Assembly: GCA_017510785.1 (NCBI GenBank)
Contig: JAFWMH010000072.1
Span: 49,556-113,555, forward strand
Direction of reading: 5' to 3'
Origin: Atopobiaceae bacterium
GTDB taxonomy: Bacteria; Actinomycetota; Coriobacteriia; Coriobacteriales; Atopobiaceae
DNA length: 64,000 nucleotides
Part shown: in pieces, positions 61,550 through 64,000 of the stretch
Position numbering within the stretch: position 1 is the stretch's first letter
Layout: each line of letters begins with the position of its first letter
Program-made: the position numbers and the translations under genes
The notes under the pieces: generated by a model
What the model saw: the letters and a program-made list of their open reading frames with translations, nothing else
What the model was told of the DNA's origin: nothing
The model's database searches: none

Positions 61550-63265
61550 TCATGACCAATGGCTACGCAAGTAGTCAAAAATCGTCAAACAGCCATCCCC
61601 GTATTCACTCGTATGTACCACCCGAACGTTGACGTCCAGGCCTGTCAATTCATGGTATCTATCTAAGACGCGTGACTGGCCCGACCTTTGGTTATGGCTG
61701 TTGTGCCTCTGAAGCTCTGAGGGGTTGTCTATCGGGAACGTGGGCCTTAGGCGATACTGGCCGTCTATCCACGGACTTGCGAATTCATTCCCTTGCTCGA
61801 TGTCGAAAAACGTGATGTGACTAGATAGCTGCTCCTTCGGAACGCCACGCATCATTAGCTTGTTTCGGGCCGCAGCGCGCAGAGTAAGAAGCTCCCAGAG
61901 GTCTGCCTCTTCATAAGCCATGCTCAAACCCACGATAGCCATGTCCCCAACAAAGAACAACTCGTACCATTCGCCTGAGAGCGGTATTGCGTCTAGCGTC
62001 AAGTAGTCGACAAGCGAAGTGCCCCCATGGGAGGTGCCTCCCCGAGTAAGCCTCCCGCGCAAATGATGCACATATCCCATGTAATGCTCATAGCCTATGC
62101 AAATGGATGACGAAAGGTCACGACCGTTACTCGACTCAATACCATGGACATGGAAGAAGTCTGTCCCGGCCGTACCAAGTACCGTACCGGTTCTTCTCAT
62201 CAAGTATTTCGCGTTGGGGGAAAAGCTCTCTTCGCGTAAACTACCGCCAGTATGCACATAGCAGTTTTCGAGGTTCTTGTCGTAGTTCGTCGTTAACAGA
62301 CAATCTAACGGAAGGCCAACAATCTCCTGCTCAATTACGGACGGAATGGGTTCCATGCCCGGAGACTTCGATGTGCCCCGCATAATGTTAGCCAAAGATG
62401 ACTTCAAGTCGGAAAACGGATGACGCGACGACCGGGCGCTTCCCAGGAACGCTGAATCGGTGCTCGCATAACTTGCCAACAGCTCAAACTTGAGGGGAGA
62501 AGGAATAGTTCCATCGCTCATCATGGTATCCGCATCAATATGGTTCGCTGGCTGAAGATGTTGATGCGCCAGTCGTTTGAGCACGTTCGTCCAAGACATA
62601 CTGAGGTTTTTCGGTTCCAACAGATTCAAGCCGTTACCCACGAGAAGCGCATGCAGTCGTTCCGGGGCGTCTGTGTTCCCTACAACTGATTCTCGAAGAA
62701 GCGCGGCAGCCTCTCGCACGTCTCCCGGAGCAAGTGACTCCTTACCGAGCATTGACTCAACATATACAAGTATGTCAATTGCTTGCACGTACCTGCGCCC
62801 ATGCCTCTGCCACGCTCGTCCATCAGCAGCTCGCGTATTACCGCGATAGGTTTTTGGCATGTCGCCATTCTGTCTCCCAAAGAAGACAAACTCCGTCACG
62901 CCTTTGACACCCAGCTTTTCCAGCGCCCTCATGCAGTGTTCAATCGTTGGCATGACTGCATTTCCAGCAAGCACAACGTAGCCACCGGTGGCCCTCTTTC
63001 GCGCAACCCCGAAAGCCGGAGGGGCACCAATGATGTCATCAAACAATGTCCCACAGACGAAGTTGGTAACATCGGAATCCAATTCCAGTTCAGAGAGAAG
63101 TCCTAGCAGGTTGAGCGCGTCAACCACTTTTTGCGGATTCACGTCACACGCTCCATTGGTCAGCCCGAACGTGCTGCCTGCATTCTTACTTTCAAGCGCT
63201 ATACTCACCGCTCGCAATGCGCGTCCCAATTCGATGTGCTCGACCATGCCATCCACGTTCCTCAT
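61550..63265 (-). CDS. SIR2-domain protein with unassigned N-terminal domain (probable defence effector)
   Basis: 571 aa. The SIR2-like domain covers about 203-480: LLVGNGLNLL (207-216) for NAD binding, CLLTTNYDKNLE (322-333), HVHGIES (372-378) with the likely catalytic His374, ICIGYEHYMGYV, and IVGLSMAYEEADLWELL (444-460). The N-terminal 200 residues (YVVLAGNAVMPTIEHCMRAL, VTEFVFFGRQNGD) match nothing I know and may be the sensor. SIR2 domains in defence proteins cleave NAD+ upon infection. It stands alone, convergent to a DUF2971 gene. ATG at 63,265 behind AAGGGG; an ATG at 63,247 is the alternative. Confidence 0.8.
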   Translation of the reverse strand: MRNVDGMVEHIELGRALRAVSIALESKNAGSTFGLTNGACDVNPQKVVDALNLLGLLSELELDSDVTNFVCGTLFDDIIGAPPAFGVARKRATGGYVVLAGNAVMPTIEHCMRALEKLGVKGVTEFVFFGRQNGDMPKTYRGNTRAADGRAWQRHGRRYVQAIDILVYVESMLGKESLAPGDVREAAALLRESVVGNTDAPERLHALLVGNGLNLLEPKNLSMSWTNVLKRLAHQHLQPANHIDADTMMSDGTIPSPLKFELLASYASTDSAFLGSARSSRHPFSDLKSSLANIMRGTSKSPGMEPIPSVIEQEIVGLPLDCLLTTNYDKNLENCYVHTGGSLREESFSPNAKYLMRRTGTVLGTAGTDFFHVHGIESSNGRDLSSSICIGYEHYMGYVHHLRGRLTRGGTSHGGTSLVDYLTLDAIPLSGEWYELFFVGDMAIVGLSMAYEEADLWELLTLRAAARNKLMMRGVPKEQLSSHITFFDIEQGNEFASPWIDGQYRLRPTFPIDNPSELQRHNSHNQRSGQSRVLDRYHELTGLDVNVRVVHTSEYGDGCLTIFDYLRSHWS

Positions 63266-63449
63266 GAGCCCCTTAATTCATGAACACCCAAGCTTTTCGA
63301 TTCTTATTCATGATGAAACCTACAGTAACACAATCAGGACCACTCGCAATTTTAAGCTGCCATTACTCTTATGCTGATGCGCATGGCACGCAAACCCATC
63401 ATGGGGACTGCGGTAGAGAACTTGGCCCTTAATCCAACGCTACTCTGTA

Positions 63450-63590
63450 GGCGGTACGATAATTTTGACCCGATGGGGTAAGGAGTCTTTTCTCCGGGCG
63501 GTAACGACTTCTTTCCACCTTGCGGTAACGAGTTCTTTCCTGCATGTGGTAGGCACTCTTTTCGTCGGGTCGGCAGCGACTTCTTGCGGA
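63450..63590 (+). repeat. Multiple terminal direct repeats of the IS21 element
   Basis: About six copies of GCGGTAACGAnTTCTTTC-like units at a spacing of 24-25 bp, the clearest at 63497 and 63521. IS21-family elements carry such repeats as transposase binding sites. Confidence 0.7.
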
Positions 63591-63807
63591 GTCGCCGGGC
63601 CGTGACAGCCAGATCCGACACTTCGTGAAAGGAGCTTCGAAGATGGATGGGTATTCGCGTGGAAGGAGCATGCCGAGCATCTGACCCGACCGAGCAGGCC
63701 CGTCGGCCCCGCGGGAGTCTTCGAATCGGAAGCCAGCCGCGAAGGGAGGCGGCACCCGGCATACCCTTGTAGGCACCGTTCCAAGGCGCCGACGAAGGGA
63801 GAACCGG

Positions 63808-64000
63808 GTGCTCAAGCAAATGATTGTACAGGAGATACAGGACCTCAAGCAGGGAGGCTACTCGCTCAACGAGGTGCGGGACCACCTCAGGGCGAGGATG
63901 GGGAAGAAGGCCCCGTCGATGCCCACCATCAGGAAGTACCACGACATGGACGGCGTGCCCGAGGACCCGCACGCAAGGACCGCCAAGCCGCACGCGTTCG
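63808..64000 (+). CDS. istA: IS21-family transposase IstA (N-terminal part)
   Basis: A GTG at 63,808 lies 6 nt after AAGGGAG. The visible 64 residues start MLKQMIVQEIQDLKQGGYSL and include LRARMGKKAPSMPTIRKYHD, the helix-turn-helix of IstA that binds the terminal repeats. The gene runs off the window, so the DDE domain and its IstB partner are not seen. It is placed behind the terminal repeats as in complete elements. Confidence 0.8.
   Translation, partial: MLKQMIVQEIQDLKQGGYSLNEVRDHLRARMGKKAPSMPTIRKYHDMDGVPEDPHARTAKPHAF

Larger units (their letters stand above)
63446..64000 (+). mobile_element. Left end of an IS21-family insertion sequence (continues beyond window)
   Basis: A terminal TGT at 63446, a series of imperfect 24-25-bp direct repeats, a leader, and the start of istA define the left end of an IS21-type element. 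The right end and istB lie outside the window. It borders the defence island on its right side. Confidence 0.7.

Overview
The window looks like chromosomal DNA of a Gram-positive, high-G+C anaerobe, most likely class Coriobacteriia (Actinomycetota). The reasons are an LPXTG-type pilus locus with a class C sortase, a giant Cna-B/SpaA surface protein with a PKTAD-type sorting signal, a ferredoxin-dependent 2-oxoacid oxidoreductase operon of the anaerobic type, and a DUF4012 protein. I cannot fix the genus from sequence alone.

Layout. (1) 1-11,672, minus strand: a pilus/surface locus. In transcription order it holds a coiled-coil protein, a signal peptidase I, an 1,812-aa adhesin (LPATG), an isopeptide backbone pilin (MPSTG), a class C sortase, a pilin-like protein without an anchor, and two proteins with SipW-type signal peptides (the last one cut by the window edge). 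(2) 11,766-17,540, minus: a ribosomal-protein operon rplC-rplD-rplW-rplB-rpsS-rplV-rpsC-rplP-rpmC-rpsQ-rplN-rplX with its own promoter and terminator. It lacks rpsJ in front and rplE onwards behind, and is bounded by surface-protein genes on both sides. (3) 17,673-32,960, minus: one surface protein of about 5,095 residues built from Cna-B, SpaA and isopeptide-type repeats, including a duplicated multi-domain block. Its leader holds two families of intergenic repeats. (4) 33,332-36,175, minus: a four-gene 2-oxoacid:ferredoxin oxidoreductase operon (ferredoxin, alpha, beta, gamma). (5) 36,318-39,872: two zinc-ribbon proteins and a DUF4012 membrane protein.

(6) 39,873-63,440: an accessory island rich in toxin-antitoxin and phage-defence genes. 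It contains RelB/ParE, a decayed AbiEi, a TIR protein, a RelB/DinJ antitoxin next to a zeta-like kinase, a GHKL ATPase, a truncated AbiH with a frameshifted partner, a Panacea-domain antitoxin with an unknown partner, an AAA/DUF4143 ATPase, four DUF2971 loci plus a DUF2971 fossil, an acetyltransferase with a tiny basic upstream ORF, relics of wecB/wecC-like sugar genes, and a SIR2-domain protein. (7) 63,446-64,000: the left end of an IS21-family element and the start of istA.

The most promising undescribed material is the candidate operon at 55,425-52,051 (53-aa basic protein, GNAT-like enzyme, DUF2971 protein, protein with C-terminal hydrophobic segments). The pattern of a DUF2971 gene followed by a membrane protein recurs at 57,884-56,399. 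Other leads are the Panacea partner at 49,188, the SIR2 protein with an unassigned N-terminal domain, and the break-up of the S10 ribosomal cluster by adhesin genes. No rRNA, tRNA or CRISPR array was seen.
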